64,000 nt of DNA from Lepidodermella squamata. Taxonomy: Eukaryota > Gastrotricha. The stretch is from NCBI GenBank assembly GCA_047495785.1, contig JBLDXI010000029.1, positions 248,001 to 312,000 on the forward strand, read 5' to 3'. Position numbers and translations under genes: made by a program. How positions within the stretch are numbered: position 1 is the first letter of the stretch; every line of letters starts with the position of its first letter. Shown one piece after another: positions 1 through 10,561 of this stretch. The notes beneath the pieces are model-generated. The model searched no databases. It was not told the DNA's origin and saw only the letters and a program-made list of their open reading frames with translations.

Positions 1-396
1 ACGGCTCGTGAACCCATCTTTCATTCGAAAATCTAGAACAGCATTTCTATGATGCATTCTCGGTTTCCAAATTTTCGATTCATCTACGAAGAATGTTAAA
101 CCCCGGTCAGGGCGGAAGTTTTCACACGTTGCTACCCAATGGACAGATAATGCCGCAGATATTGTGAGTGTTTCTTCCGCATCATCCATATCGTGGAATC
201 TTAGAGGTGTCAAATCAATCGTGATATTCGTAAAATTGCTATCGATGAACGACGGGCCTTCGACGCACGTTGGCGAGTAGACATATGGTCTTATGCTGGA
301 ACAATTCCTAACCAACTCTTTGTCCAAATCTAACGCCATGCAATTCTGAGACGTGATGAGTGGGTGCAATATAGCAAAGGTCAGAAAGGGCTTCAT
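1..396 (-). CDS. Cys-loop ligand-gated ion channel subunit, N-terminal part (truncated by window edge)
   Basis: An open frame runs from an ATG at 396 down to base 1, 132 codons with no stop, and leaves the window. Residues 2-16 form a weak hydrophobic leader. Residues 60-90 (a TPLRFHD stretch followed by ETLTISAALSVHWV) and residues 102-113 (FFVDESKIWKPR) match the pattern of the extracellular ligand-binding domain of nicotinic/GABA/glycine-type pentameric channels, where a D-x-D-E-x-x-x-T-x-x-x-x-L-x-x-x-W block precedes an I/L-W-x-P block. The Cys-loop and the four membrane helices would lie beyond base 1, so the ligand and ion selectivity cannot be judged. The frame is uninterrupted over this stretch. 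Family assignment is fairly firm; subtype is unknown. Confidence 0.75.
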   Translation of the reverse strand, partial: MKPFLTFAILHPLITSQNCMALDLDKELVRNCSSIRPYVYSPTCVEGPSFIDSNFTNITIDLTPLRFHDMDDAEETLTISAALSVHWVATCENFRPDRGLTFFVDESKIWKPRMHHRNAVLDFRMKDGFTSR

Positions 397-1050
397 GTCG
401 TTTAGATGTTATCAACGTTGGGATAATACGAGACCTTCAAAAATAATGTTTCAGGAAAGCAAATTTCAAGGAATATTATAAGGAGGACATTCATCGACAT
501 GCCCACCACTTTGGCCCCTGGATCGTTGTCCCACTGCATATTTATTGAAGTTGTTTATTTTATTGAGCGAGTTACATGTTCTATTTTAGCATTACCATGC
601 TAGAGAAGACAATTAAATATATTCATTTGTCCTCCTATCTTCTATTAATAACATTAATAAATAACAAGTCTAGACGAAAAGCACATTTGTCTTCCCCCTA
701 GTAATGCTTCTTTAATGTCCATGAGTCCAAAAAGACTGCGACAAACATGATGACCATGAAACAGGACAATTTGGAATCGATAAAGATAGATTTGATGGTG
801 TTCACTGTCAACATTATTTACTCCTACGCGAGGCGAATTCTCATCGTCTCAGACAAATTATACCAAAATCTGGAAAGCAGAAGAGAAATGATTCTTTGCA
901 TTCACCTTCAAAACTTAGTGATGCATTGCTGAATAAAAAACAATATTCGTGACATTGAAACGGTAATAGATTATGGAAAGTGTTGCTACTGTAAAATATT
1001 TCATTCGGCTATGTACGATTGATTACAATTGATAATCATCTATAGCAGAG
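397..1050. other. Intergenic, upstream of the channel gene and downstream of G1
   Basis: AT-rich spacer between the start of the channel gene and the stop codon of the next gene, both on the minus strand. A 61-codon plus-strand frame at 747-932 has no recognisable features. I see no RNA gene or repeat. Confidence 0.6.
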
Positions 1051-2668
1051 TTAGTTTCCGCAAATACTAGGGAAATTCCCAGCGCATCCCGTTTTATCGG
1101 CGCCACGATCTATCAGCATTTGCGCTGTGCTAATCTGACCATAACGAACTGCATACAGCAACGCAGTCCAACCGTTGTTCGGGTTCTTAGCATCGATATT
1201 CGATCCGCGATCCAGCAGGAGCATAGCAATCTCGGTGTTGCCTTTATAACTCGCTGTCATCAGGGGTGTCATGCCCTGGCCATCGGAAGTGTCTGGTTGC
1301 GCGCCTTTATCAAGCAGTAGCCGCACTGATTCGAGCCATTTAGTGCCATTTGACACGCCGGATGCAAGGTGAAGGGGGGTGAAGTCACCGGTTGGAGTTC
1401 GCGACTGAACGCCCACTTGAGCATCGAGTAAGTATCGAATTGTGACGTAATGACCATCAACACAAGCCTGCCACAATTCCTGATATTCAAATTATGAATC
1501 TCTAAGAGAATTGACTAGAAAGGTAACTAACACCGGCGTTGATTCTACCACTATCTGGTGGAACCGCTATGGTTCCGCAAGACTGCTCGTCTGATGAATC
1601 GCCGCAATCGTCGGCTTCGTCGCATTGCCGGCTGTAAGCGATACAAAGGCCAGACTTCGGACTTCCATCTGGGCATGTGAACGATTGACACCCAGGCGTT
1701 GTGTTAACAGCTTGCGTTGTAGCAACTGTGGTGGTCCTGGTAGTTGTGGGAATAACAGCTGGACGGGTAAAAGTAAATCGAACAGTCGATCGAGTTGAAC
1801 TGCTAACAACATCTTGAAAAGGGGCTTTAACGTAGAAATTCAACCCGAAGTGCTGAACTTACTAACTACAGCTTGGCGTTGGCACAAGCCAGCCTGAGTC
1901 CAAGTCCCATCGCTGCGGCAGAAAACGTTCGGCTGCCCGACTAATTGAAAGCCGTCATTACAAGTAATCGCCCTAGTCAATCCGTTTGTTCCGGCCACTT
2001 CAGCGCTGGCTCCATTCGAGATTGTTGGCAGGGTCTGGCACGCTAGACAACAATTAAAATTATGTTCTTCCCGTGCGTTGACCAGTGAGAGGTTAACAGC
2101 AATGAGTGCGAAACTCTTGGCAACGAGCCAAAAAGTATATTTCCAACGCTCCACGTTCACATTATTCAATTATCCGACAGATGATGGGGAATACATAATA
2201 ATTAATGTAATTATTCTTGGGAATGATAATCTTACTCGATGTTCGACTGCAGGTCCCAGGCTGGGTCCACTGGCCAGTCGATTGAACGCAGGTGATTCTA
2301 GGCAGTCCACTCAGCCTTGCCCCAGGGTTGCACTTCAAATCCCTGGTAACACCCCACCCGTTGTCTGTGCCTTCGAAATAGCCATTGGCGACAAAAGGCG
2401 GCGGTCCACACCCGCCCTCGACTTTTAGCTCGCAGGTGCCAGGCTGGGTCCAGCGGCCATTGCAGCAGAAAATCGCATTGACGCCTTTGATCTGATAGCC
2501 AGTGCGACATTGAACCAGCCGGAGGACCCCAGTGTTGACTGGGCCCATGTAATAGTCGCCATTCGTAAGCTGAGGCAGCGCCCCGCAGTTATATAGCCCA
2601 TCGCTAGTTGTCTGTGCCTCTACAACGGCGATGTTCAGCGATATGATAATAGCAGCAAGCAACAACAT
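1051..2668 (-). CDS. G1: secreted protein with three sushi domains, LDLa and ankyrin repeats
   Basis: Exons on the minus strand: 2668-2236, 2042-1863, 1812-1532, 1479-1051; 440 residues, phases 1, 1, 0. Residues 1-18 are a signal peptide. Three sushi/CCP modules follow (about 27-80, 86-142, 145-200, each ending in a W-x-Q-x-G-x-C pattern). Next come a Thr/Pro linker, one LDL-receptor class A module (six Cys, Ca-binding DCGDSSDE motif, about 240-275), and four ankyrin repeats (about 299-430) ending in GADKTGC...C. The ankyrin array follows secreted cysteine-rich modules, so it should sit outside the cell. The LDLa-to-ankyrin junction and the tail closely match G10 at 27728-29778. The donor of exon 3 is GTTAGT rather than GTAAGT, chosen because it gives phase 0 and the same junction as G10. 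Ligand unknown; probably protein or glycan binding. Domain calls firm, function inferred. Confidence 0.85.
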
Positions 2669-3232
2669 TCTTCCAGAAAATTAAAGACTTCTGTTCCCTT
2701 TGAGCTAATATCATTCAGCTTTTATCAATAGGATGGGCCACAAAGAGGCATAAAGTGGCACTTCAATAGGTAGACGTATTGTAACATTTTTTTATCCTTT
2801 TCAGACCCTAATTCGGATTACTCAAGCTTTCAACCTATCTTAGCCTTCAACCCAATTAAAATATTGCAAAAAATGGAAAGGAGATCAAAAGAAATATTTA
2901 CTCATACGGCAAATTTGGGTTTTTGGAGTCGTTATTCCGAAGATCGCAGCTGTTGTATCCATCAACACCGCGTGCTTTTCAAAGTTAGCTGGGCAGCGAT
3001 TTTCAGCAGGACTCTTGAGAAATTATTATTGAATGCAAATCAAGGTTAAATTGCTAGGGGCTATGAAGATGGTGCTTCAACTGAGTCAGCACTCATGGCG
3101 CGTGGACCAAAAATGGCGCATAGCTCGACCGTTTTCCAAAGCTCAGGTTTTTATTAATCTCAAAAACAGTTGGTTTCGAGATAATACAAAGGTGATTCGA
3201 ATTCCACTTTGAATTATATACACGTGAAAGTG
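2669..3232. promoter_or_regulatory. Spacer between the divergent genes G1 and G2
   Basis: About 560 bp separates the start codons of G1 (minus) and G2 (plus), so it must hold both promoters. A palindromic CACGTG lies at 3221-3226, a few bases before the G2 ATG, next to a TATATA. I cannot place a transcription start. No coding frame of note. Confidence 0.35.
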
Positions 3233-6200
3233 ATGAAATCGGTTCTCCGAGCGATCACTGTCGCCATGTTAATAGCTCTCGTCACCTGCGCAGATTTATC
3301 ACCGTAAGTACCGTAAATTGGGGCAAAATGGCCGCGGGAAAAAAATTACCCCCTGATTTTTTCGCATTTTTACACGTTTCAGAGGGTCCTGATTCCGATT
3401 TTATAGGAAGCTCATTTTGCCCCAGGTTTGGGGCAAATTGGACAGGTGTTTTGGGGCTAATTGGCCACCCTTATCCTTATAATGGGTTTTTAATATTTAG
3501 TGATTGTGAGGGTTGAATGGTCGAGTGGTTGTGATGCGTCCATCAGAACTTGAGTGATCTGATGAGCGACGGTTCGAATCCTCATAAAGTAGCATTTTTT
3601 TGCTCCGCATTTAATTTTTTTAATTTTTTTGTTTTAATTGTCCATTTTGATAATTTTTAATTAGTTTCTCCGTTTTTTCTGAGAGTTTTATTGCTGAGCA
3701 ACTTTTAAACGTCTTCCGAACAAAAAAATGTCCGGCATACGTGATGTTAGTGGAATAATTAAAATGGATAATTAATAACAAAATTAAAAAAATTAAATGC
3801 GGAGCAAAAAATGCTACTTTATGAGGATTCGAACCGTCGTTCATCAGATCACTCAAGTTCTGATGGACGCATCACAACCACTCGACCATTCAACCCTCAC
3901 AATCACTAAATATTAAAAACCCATTATAAGGATAAGGGTGGCCAATTAGCCCCCATCATTGAGTTTTCCATTGGGTAATTTGGCCACAATCACCTAGCCA
4001 TACCTGTGCATCGCCTGGGGTCGCGGTTTTTTTTGCTGTCATCTTCGACGAAAATGGTCGAAGGAAAAAAATTCATCTGAACATCAAACCTCGTGATTGG
4101 CTCCAGGTAATTCAATTTAGAGGGGTCATTTTTACCTCCCTAAACTCACCTCTGTGCAACAACATGCTGTGACCTCATTTCGGGACATACGTGGCTGAAA
4201 ATTTGCAGGCTTGTAGGAGGCTTGTTGATAATCGTCCCCGTAAAGTTTTGTGAAGTTTTACCTTGTAGTTTTTGAGCTATCGATAAAAATGTGAAAACCT
4301 CAATTTTTGGCCAATTAGCCCCAAAGGTTCATTTTGCCCCAAATGACGGTAGGATACGTTATTGAATTATTGTTTGCAGTTTATTTTTCTTCATTTTTGT
4401 TACTTCAACTTTGACTTTGAAAATATCTGGTTAATTACCTCGATCTCTTGCCTCAAATGCTGTTGCCAGTAAACAGTAAACCTGAAATCTGAACATAACA
4501 CTGAATATAGGTGTTATCTAATTTCTAACTAATTATAAAATCACAGAAAATTGGAAGTATTTTATTAGTGGACACTGAAACCTATTGAACCGTCGACAGT
4601 AGGTTTACTATCAAGAGGCTGTCTACTATCCATACTATCTGAGCTTCTTATATACTCAACAGCTGAAGAGATGATGTCGAAATTCATTTCATTTTCTGGC
4701 TAAAAATATCAATTTTTACTCTCTCATCTCAGTAATCCAAATTATGACCGGCGTCATTCTCTTCGCGGCTCTTCCGACTCCGAGAGATCTTTCATCTCGC
4801 AATCCGCCGCCGAAGGACAACAGCTGAGCGACGAAGCTGATCTGATTGCGACTGAATCAAAAATTATTTCAAAAAGAGCCTATGAAAAGGTGAAGTTATT
4901 AATGTTTTAATCGGCAAATTTAAAATAAGAAGTTTCTTAGGCTGAATACATGCGTTGTCTCGATGAAGATGGTTCCATTTACTGCGCCCCGGTGGAAAGT
5001 GGATGCACCAAAGGCATTCAAGCTGCGCCTGTGAACTTCTTGTTTCCGAACGAAGCCGATTGTTTGGCCGCGAAAAAGCGTTTCTTCACTGTGAAGGCTG
5101 ATAAGCCTCTGACTTGGTTCGAAGCTAACGCCCTTTGCAGTTCAAAATCTGGCCACCTGGCGACCATCAAGACTCCAGCTGAGCAAGCCGCGCTCAGAAA
5201 GCTTCTCGAAGACGAATCTATCGCCAATGCTTGGGTTGGACTTCGGAAAAATGCCAACAACCGATTAGCCTGGATCGACGGTACGCCCCTTGAAGCCTTC
5301 GACATGCAATGGGGACCTCCTGAGCCGACTGGTGAGGGCGATTGCGGCAATTACATACTCTTCAAAGCTGAGGACGAATACACTGCTGGCGCCTACCTGA
5401 ACGATGACGATTGCCTGGTCCCGGCGCCTGCGGGAGTTTGCGAGACTTTCAGCCATTTTACTGATAAGAAGTCATCCGAGGTAAGATACTTATCTGACTT
5501 CCTGCTACACGTGTTTGTAGCTTGATATGGGGAAATAAGATCGAATTGTCTCTAGTATCTAGTATGATATCACTAGTATCGCATAAATCAGTAATTCTTT
5601 TTGAGAGCTCTTCGTCTGATTTTTAGAGAGGCTATTCGCGGTGTGTGGCTTTCCTCAACACAGGCGAGGTGACGTGCCGTCTGGCCTCTGAGGGTTGCCT
5701 GGCCACCGAGCTGGAATTGCCCTCTGAAACTGTCTTCTTAACACGACTCGCTTGCGAAAATACTCAGAAGCGCATGTTTGTCATCGAACTGCCCAAGGCC
5801 ATGGCTTGGCACGAAGCGAACAGCATGTGCTCTAGACAAGCAGCCCAGCTCGCTACGATCAAATCAGAAGCAGACCACGCGGCATTGCGTGAGCTGCTAC
5901 CGGCTGAGGCGAACCACTGGTATTGGATCGGCATGACAATGGACGCGTCAAGGAAGTTCGCTTGGGTCGACGGTACGCCTCTGCGAGCATTTGCAAAGCA
6001 GTGGGGCCCGGATGAGCCGAATGGAGATGGGGAATGCGGCAACTATTACCCGTTCCCGGCTGGTTATCATCTAAACGATGCTCCTTGCTCCGTCGACGGC
6101 CACTATGCTGTTTGTGAAACTTTCGAACCTGTAAGTTGTTTCCTCGAAGCCCGCGTTATTTATTTATATGTTTCTAACCCTAGAAACCGCATGTTTCGAT

Positions 6201-6969
6201 TGATCTGAACAAGGAATTGGCACAGGCCTGCATGGACGGCGAAGTGGCGAAGGTGCGACAACTCGTAGCCGATATCGACTCTGCGACGCGAGGCAAATTC
6301 GACCCGAACATGCGATATCGGCGCAAAATCTCAGCTTGCGAATGGGAAGTGAAAAACGGAACGTTGTTGCACCTGGTTACTCAGTGCGGTAACAAGCCGG
6401 AGGATCGGTTCGAAATCGTCCGCCTGCTGGTCGATCGAGGCGCGCATGTCAGTTACGATGAAAACATGTTCGCTCACATGCCTTTGCACTTGGCGGCGGG
6501 AAACGGGCTTTTGAAGGTTGTTCGACTGTTGATCGTGAAAGGAGCGGCAATCGACTGCAAAACGACTGACCTTCGGACTCCGCTGATGTTTGCTGCCGAA
6601 AAGGGACACTTCGAAGTCGTGAAATTGCTGCTCGATCGCGGTGCTGATATTGATAGCCGGAGCGACAAGGCGCTTACAGCTCTTTTGCCAGCGGTGGCCA
6701 ACGGCCACGCAGAAGTTGCAAAGCTACTTCTGAATCGCGGCGCAGACCCCAATGTTGCTAGCACCAGTTCAGGGAAAACGCCGCTAGACTGGGCTGTTGA
6801 GCAGAAGCAAAAAGATTTAGTCGCACTGCTTAAAACCAACGGCGGAAAATGTAAGAAAAATGCGTGCCAAGGTGCAATGGAAGCTCCGAATTCCTGTTTT
6901 AATTTGTCAATTTCACCTTCTCTTACTGATTCTGAATCATTCATTCAACCTTCAACGCAACAGTTGTAA
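3233..6969 (+). CDS. G2: secreted protein with two C-type lectin domains and ankyrin repeats
   Basis: Exons: 3233-3303, 4733-4889, 4941-5480, 5627-6130, 6184-6969; 685 residues. Exon 1 encodes a signal peptide and ends in phase 2. Exon 2 encodes a charged linker with a KR pair. Exons 3 and 4 (phase 0-0) each encode one CTLD, with WVGL or WIGM core motifs and conserved Cys. The first has EPT and the second EPN at the sugar-binding position, and both have LND where WND is usual. Exon 5 encodes ankyrin repeats (about residues 435-640). After the two-Cys tail (GGKCKKNAC) there are about 35 extra residues not seen in the close paralog G4, which suggests a lost stop codon. A 1 kb inverted-repeat element starts within the intron 1 donor region. 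Expected role: secreted or surface glycan recognition; this is inference. Confidence 0.85.
3309..4351. mobile_element. Non-autonomous inverted-repeat element with TA flanks inside G2 intron 1
   Basis: The left end reads TA then CCGTAAATTGGGGCAAAATG, and the right end is its near-exact reverse complement (CATTTTGCCCCAAATGACGG) followed by TA. The element is about 1.04 kb with no transposase frame. Short copies of the terminal GGGGCAAAATGG/GGGGCTAATTGG motif recur inside, near 3421-3470 and 3936-3955 and 4310-4345. The TA flanks and short terminal repeats suit a Tc1/mariner-type MITE. It begins at base 6 of the GTAAGT donor of G2 exon 1. Confidence 0.7.
3451..3955. repeat. Near-perfect inverted arms carrying tRNA-like box A and box B motifs
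   Basis: Arms of about 170 bp at 3451-3620 and 3782-3955 are reverse complements with almost no mismatches. Each arm contains TGGTCGAGTGG (matches pol III box A; left copy near 3518) and GGTTCGAATCC (matches box B; left copy 3571-3581), separated by about 40 bases as in Ser/Leu-type tRNAs. The acceptor and T stems do not fold cleanly, so these look like tRNA-derived remnants rather than functional tRNAs. A transcript across both arms would form a long hairpin. Confidence 0.7.
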
Positions 6970-7767
6970 ACATGTTTTCGGCTATAGCATATGCTGTAAA
7001 ATATATGAAGAAATTGCAATAAAACCTGAATTTTAGTGACAAGTTCGGTTCACAATCAGATAGCGTCTGGAAGGTTCGGCAAGCTTATACGGCAAGTTTC
7101 AAGTGAGACTGAATTTTTCTTGAGTATCGCAGAAGACCAACCGCAGCACCGAGCATTTACAGGAGCAAGGAATAGGAATCAATAAGAATCAGGAATGAAA
7201 GGCGCAAAACATCTGCTGAAGGTTTGCTGATGTATGAATAAAAAATGCTGCAAGTGGGGTCAAAATGACTTTGATTTGATTCAAGCTTCAAGCCTTAGTT
7301 CCGAGGTTTTTTTTACTTAATTACACCCTGAATTGAACAAAAATCAATCGCAACTTGCGACATGACGGTAAATTGTGTATAGGTATCCAATGATTCCTGA
7401 TCCAAGATCCAACTTTATCAGTACCATTTTCCTGAGTACCTAAGGCAAAGGATGCGTCAAACGCTCCACACAATCTGGAAAAAGTCATGTACTTTTGAAA
7501 AATGACGACATTTTAATGAAAAGGCCGCGCCGCTTGGTTTTAACCTGAATCAGGCACATCCTGGCTGATTCAATAACACATGTTCGCTCCTCATCTAAAT
7601 ATTTCGTAAGCCAGCCGTCTCAGAGATGCAACATGTTGATATGAAATATTTTTCTACATTCTAGATCGATCATTAAAGTGTGACAAGTGACAATTAAGTG
7701 GCTTCTATAGGCTTTCAAGCTTATTACTGCTGTGTAACCTGTAACCATATTTCGCCCACGAAGTAAA
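6970..7767. other. Spacer between G2 and G3, with a poly(A) signal
   Basis: AATAAA at 7018-7023, about 50 bases after the G2 stop codon, is a likely polyadenylation signal. The rest is AT-rich, with no convincing coding frame; the minus-strand frame at 7620-7877 overlaps the G3 signal exon and has no domain. Confidence 0.5.
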
Positions 7768-9754
7768 ATGATTAGGCTTGCAGTATTACTAACCTTTGCT
7801 GCGTTTTGTTCCACTTCAACTGGGCATAACTCTCCAAACAGAAATTTGTGAGTGCTCAACTGTTTCAGTCGCAACATGCAATCCTAATTAAGCTTTTCAT
7901 AATGATGTAAATTTGAAAATTTCTCGTTTGACAGGTATCGAAAATATGGCGAAGATATTCCCGGGCCACGCTTCGATTCAGCACGCTTCGGGGTCAATCG
8001 ATTTTCATCTAAAATTACAACTGAAATGTTGATTGGTGCTGGAAAACCAAGATTGTCTCGGATGAACAGCGGGCAAATTTCTCCTCGGGAGGCAGAGGCT
8101 AATACACCGCGGAAGATGAAACGCCGTGATGTTAGTGCAGACGAATTTGTATCCGCTGCTGGTGAACAGGTAAGGTTCTTGTCCTCGTAATGGCTTTTAA
8201 CTACGCTGATTCATGCGCAACAAAATCAGGTTTCTATAGCAACAAAATTATATATGCTTTGATAACCTTGCATAACACTGCATTCTATCTCATAGGTGGC
8301 GTACCAGCGATGCGTTGCATCCAATGGGAATGTTTTCTGTCATCCAGAGGCTGCCGATTGCGGCGATCTTTCAAGTGCTCTCCCCGGATCTTACCCTAGC
8401 AAACAGGCGTGCCTCACAGCTAAAAAGCGGTTCTTCGTTATTCGGCAAACGCCTGACTTGCGTCTGAATTGGGAAATAGCTGACGCTCTTTGCATGATCG
8501 AATCTGGAGTTTTGGCCTCTATCGTGACGCCTGAAGAACAGGCTGAACTTCGAAAACTTCTCGCCGCTGAGTCAATCATTTCCGCTTGGGTCGGTTTCTC
8601 GAAGGACGCGACGCAGAACTTCCGCTGGGGCGATGGTACGGCGTATGAGCCCTTCGTCGATCAGTGGGGCCCAAATGAGCCGAACGGCGCTGGTAATTGC
8701 GGCTCTTACAGCATATTCCCGGCTAGGGGCGACAAGCCGATGGGTCTCTACCTCAATGACGTTGATTGCAATGCAGCTATCGGAGCGGCAGTGTGCCAGA
8801 CTTATATATTGGAACCGAGACCTACACCGAAAATGGTAATCACATAAGCTGCCCTATTTAAGAGAAGTTTCTATGAAACTCGTATCAAACTTGAAATTTG
8901 ATTGACAAGGGTCTTATCGATTCTTAACAGTATTCTTATCATCTTTAGGTCGAAGCCCAAATCGTTAATCAGCCCATCGATGAAGTTGCTGCCAGCGGGG
9001 ACAAGGTACAATTAAAGTACATGGACAATTTACCTTTCAGCATTCATCAATTAAGCTTAATAAGCTGTTAATGAAAAACAACTGTTTTACGTTTCAGGCC
9101 GCAGACACTGCAGTTAATCAGCGTCTCGGTGAAGCTGTGGTCAGTGGTAATGTTGAAGAAGTTCGACGTCTCTTAGCCTCTCCGGATGTCGACGTAAAAT
9201 GGCGCGACAACCGCACTCTTGACAACGGAGCAGTGGTCGGTGGAACGGCGCTGCACAGAGCCGTGGCCAACTCAGCCCCGGTCGAAATCGTGAAGGCTCT
9301 CATTGAGGCAGGCTTCGATGTCAACGACGAAGAGCCAGCCAACGGTTGCATGCCCTTGCACTTGTCTGCTTCTCAGAAGACGAACGAAACAATGCTTTTA
9401 CTAATCAAATCAGGCGCAGTAGTCGACGCTGTTTGTCGAGGAAACGAAAAGACAGCGCTCATCTTGGCGGTACGTGCTGGTAGGCTGGATATGGTGAGGG
9501 CTCTTCTTAACCGTGGCGCAGAAATCGACAAGGCTACGACTACCAAAGGCTATTCAGCATTGCACTATGCGGCGAAGGAAGGCACTCTAAGCGTTGTCAA
9601 GGAGCTAGTTCGCCGCGGAGCTAACATCAACTTGAGGTCGAAGAAAAACAAGACACCACTAATGATGGCGGTTAAATATGGCCACCGATCAATTGCAACC
9701 TACCTCGTCAGCCGTGGTGCAGATGAAACGGGCTGTACGGACGATGCATGTTGA
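7768..9754 (+). CDS. G3: secreted protein with one C-type lectin domain and ankyrin repeats
   Basis: Exons: 7768-7847, 7935-8169, 8296-8835, 8949-9005, 9098-9754; 522 residues. Exon 1 encodes a signal peptide (core LAVLLTFAAFC) and ends in phase 2. Exon 2 encodes a basic linker ending near KMKRRDVS, a candidate proprotein-convertase site. Exon 3 (540 nt, phase 0-0, the same length as G2 exon 3) encodes a CTLD with EPN and LND motifs. Exon 4 is a 19-codon acidic linker. Exon 5 encodes six or so ankyrin repeats starting with the VDVKWRD motif and ending GADETGCTDDAC, stop. Exon 5 is exactly 657 nt, as is the last exon of G16, and the two are clear homologues. EPN predicts mannose-type specificity if calcium binding is kept, which LND in place of WND makes uncertain. 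Confidence 0.87.
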
Positions 9755-10561
9755 TTTTTCGGCATACTTCTCGTTCTTTCATCAATCGTTGATTCTTTAA
9801 TGCATTTCCGGAAGTAAAATTCAAGTCCTGTTTTATTTTGTTTATGAAAGGAGAATATAAAATTTGATTGATCAGACGCACAATTTATTTTGGCCAGGAA
9901 GGAGGAAAGTTGCTTCGATATTCGGTAGCTGAAATCTGCAAAAAGTATCATTGTAATCAAATATGGTGAACATGGCGTCATTATTCCGGCAGCTGCGACC
10001 CTTGTTAATGACTATTTACTTGGAGGTTTCGCTGATCTACCACAGCTTAGCAATCATCACCTATTTCAGGACAAATCAGGACATCAGGACACTCTTAATA
10101 TTTTTCTTGACAAAACTGGCTACAATCAAACAAGATGTGTTTAGATTTATATCTCAATTTTGTTTGGCCTACGCTAAAATATTTTGATGCGATAATGTTG
10201 ATTCGATTCGAATTGGGCGGTTTGAATTATATGAACCGGCACCTGAGTGTTGCTCACCCACTCTCTTACTCTCATCGCCACAGGTACAGTTCAATCAGGG
10301 GCCGAAGTCAGTTAAGATTGTATTCCCAACTGAATGAATACAATTCTGAATGAGATTTCGCGCTTCCCACATCTGTCGCCCAAAATAGAATTATTAGGTC
10401 AGGGGGCGGCGTAATCACACGCGACATATCGCGTGGTTGATGAATGGTACAGAGTGAAGCTTAAATTATTATTTTTTAGCAGCATTTGATGTCATTTAAC
10501 TAGAATAAACTCAACCTCAATTATATACTCTTAATAGGAAGGCTTTGACTCGCTAGAAGAA
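9755..10561. other. Spacer between G3 and G4
   Basis: AT-rich sequence with a few short open frames (9963-10187, 10135-10353) that show no signal peptide or domain. Nothing else recognised. Confidence 0.5.

Noticed and set aside
747-932. 61-codon plus-strand open frame
   Set aside because: AT-rich, no signal peptide, domain or splice partner; expected by chance.
1120-1320. Antisense frames opposite ankyrin exons (here and throughout the cluster)
   Set aside because: Codon bias of the ankyrin repeats leaves long open antisense frames; they carry no independent features.
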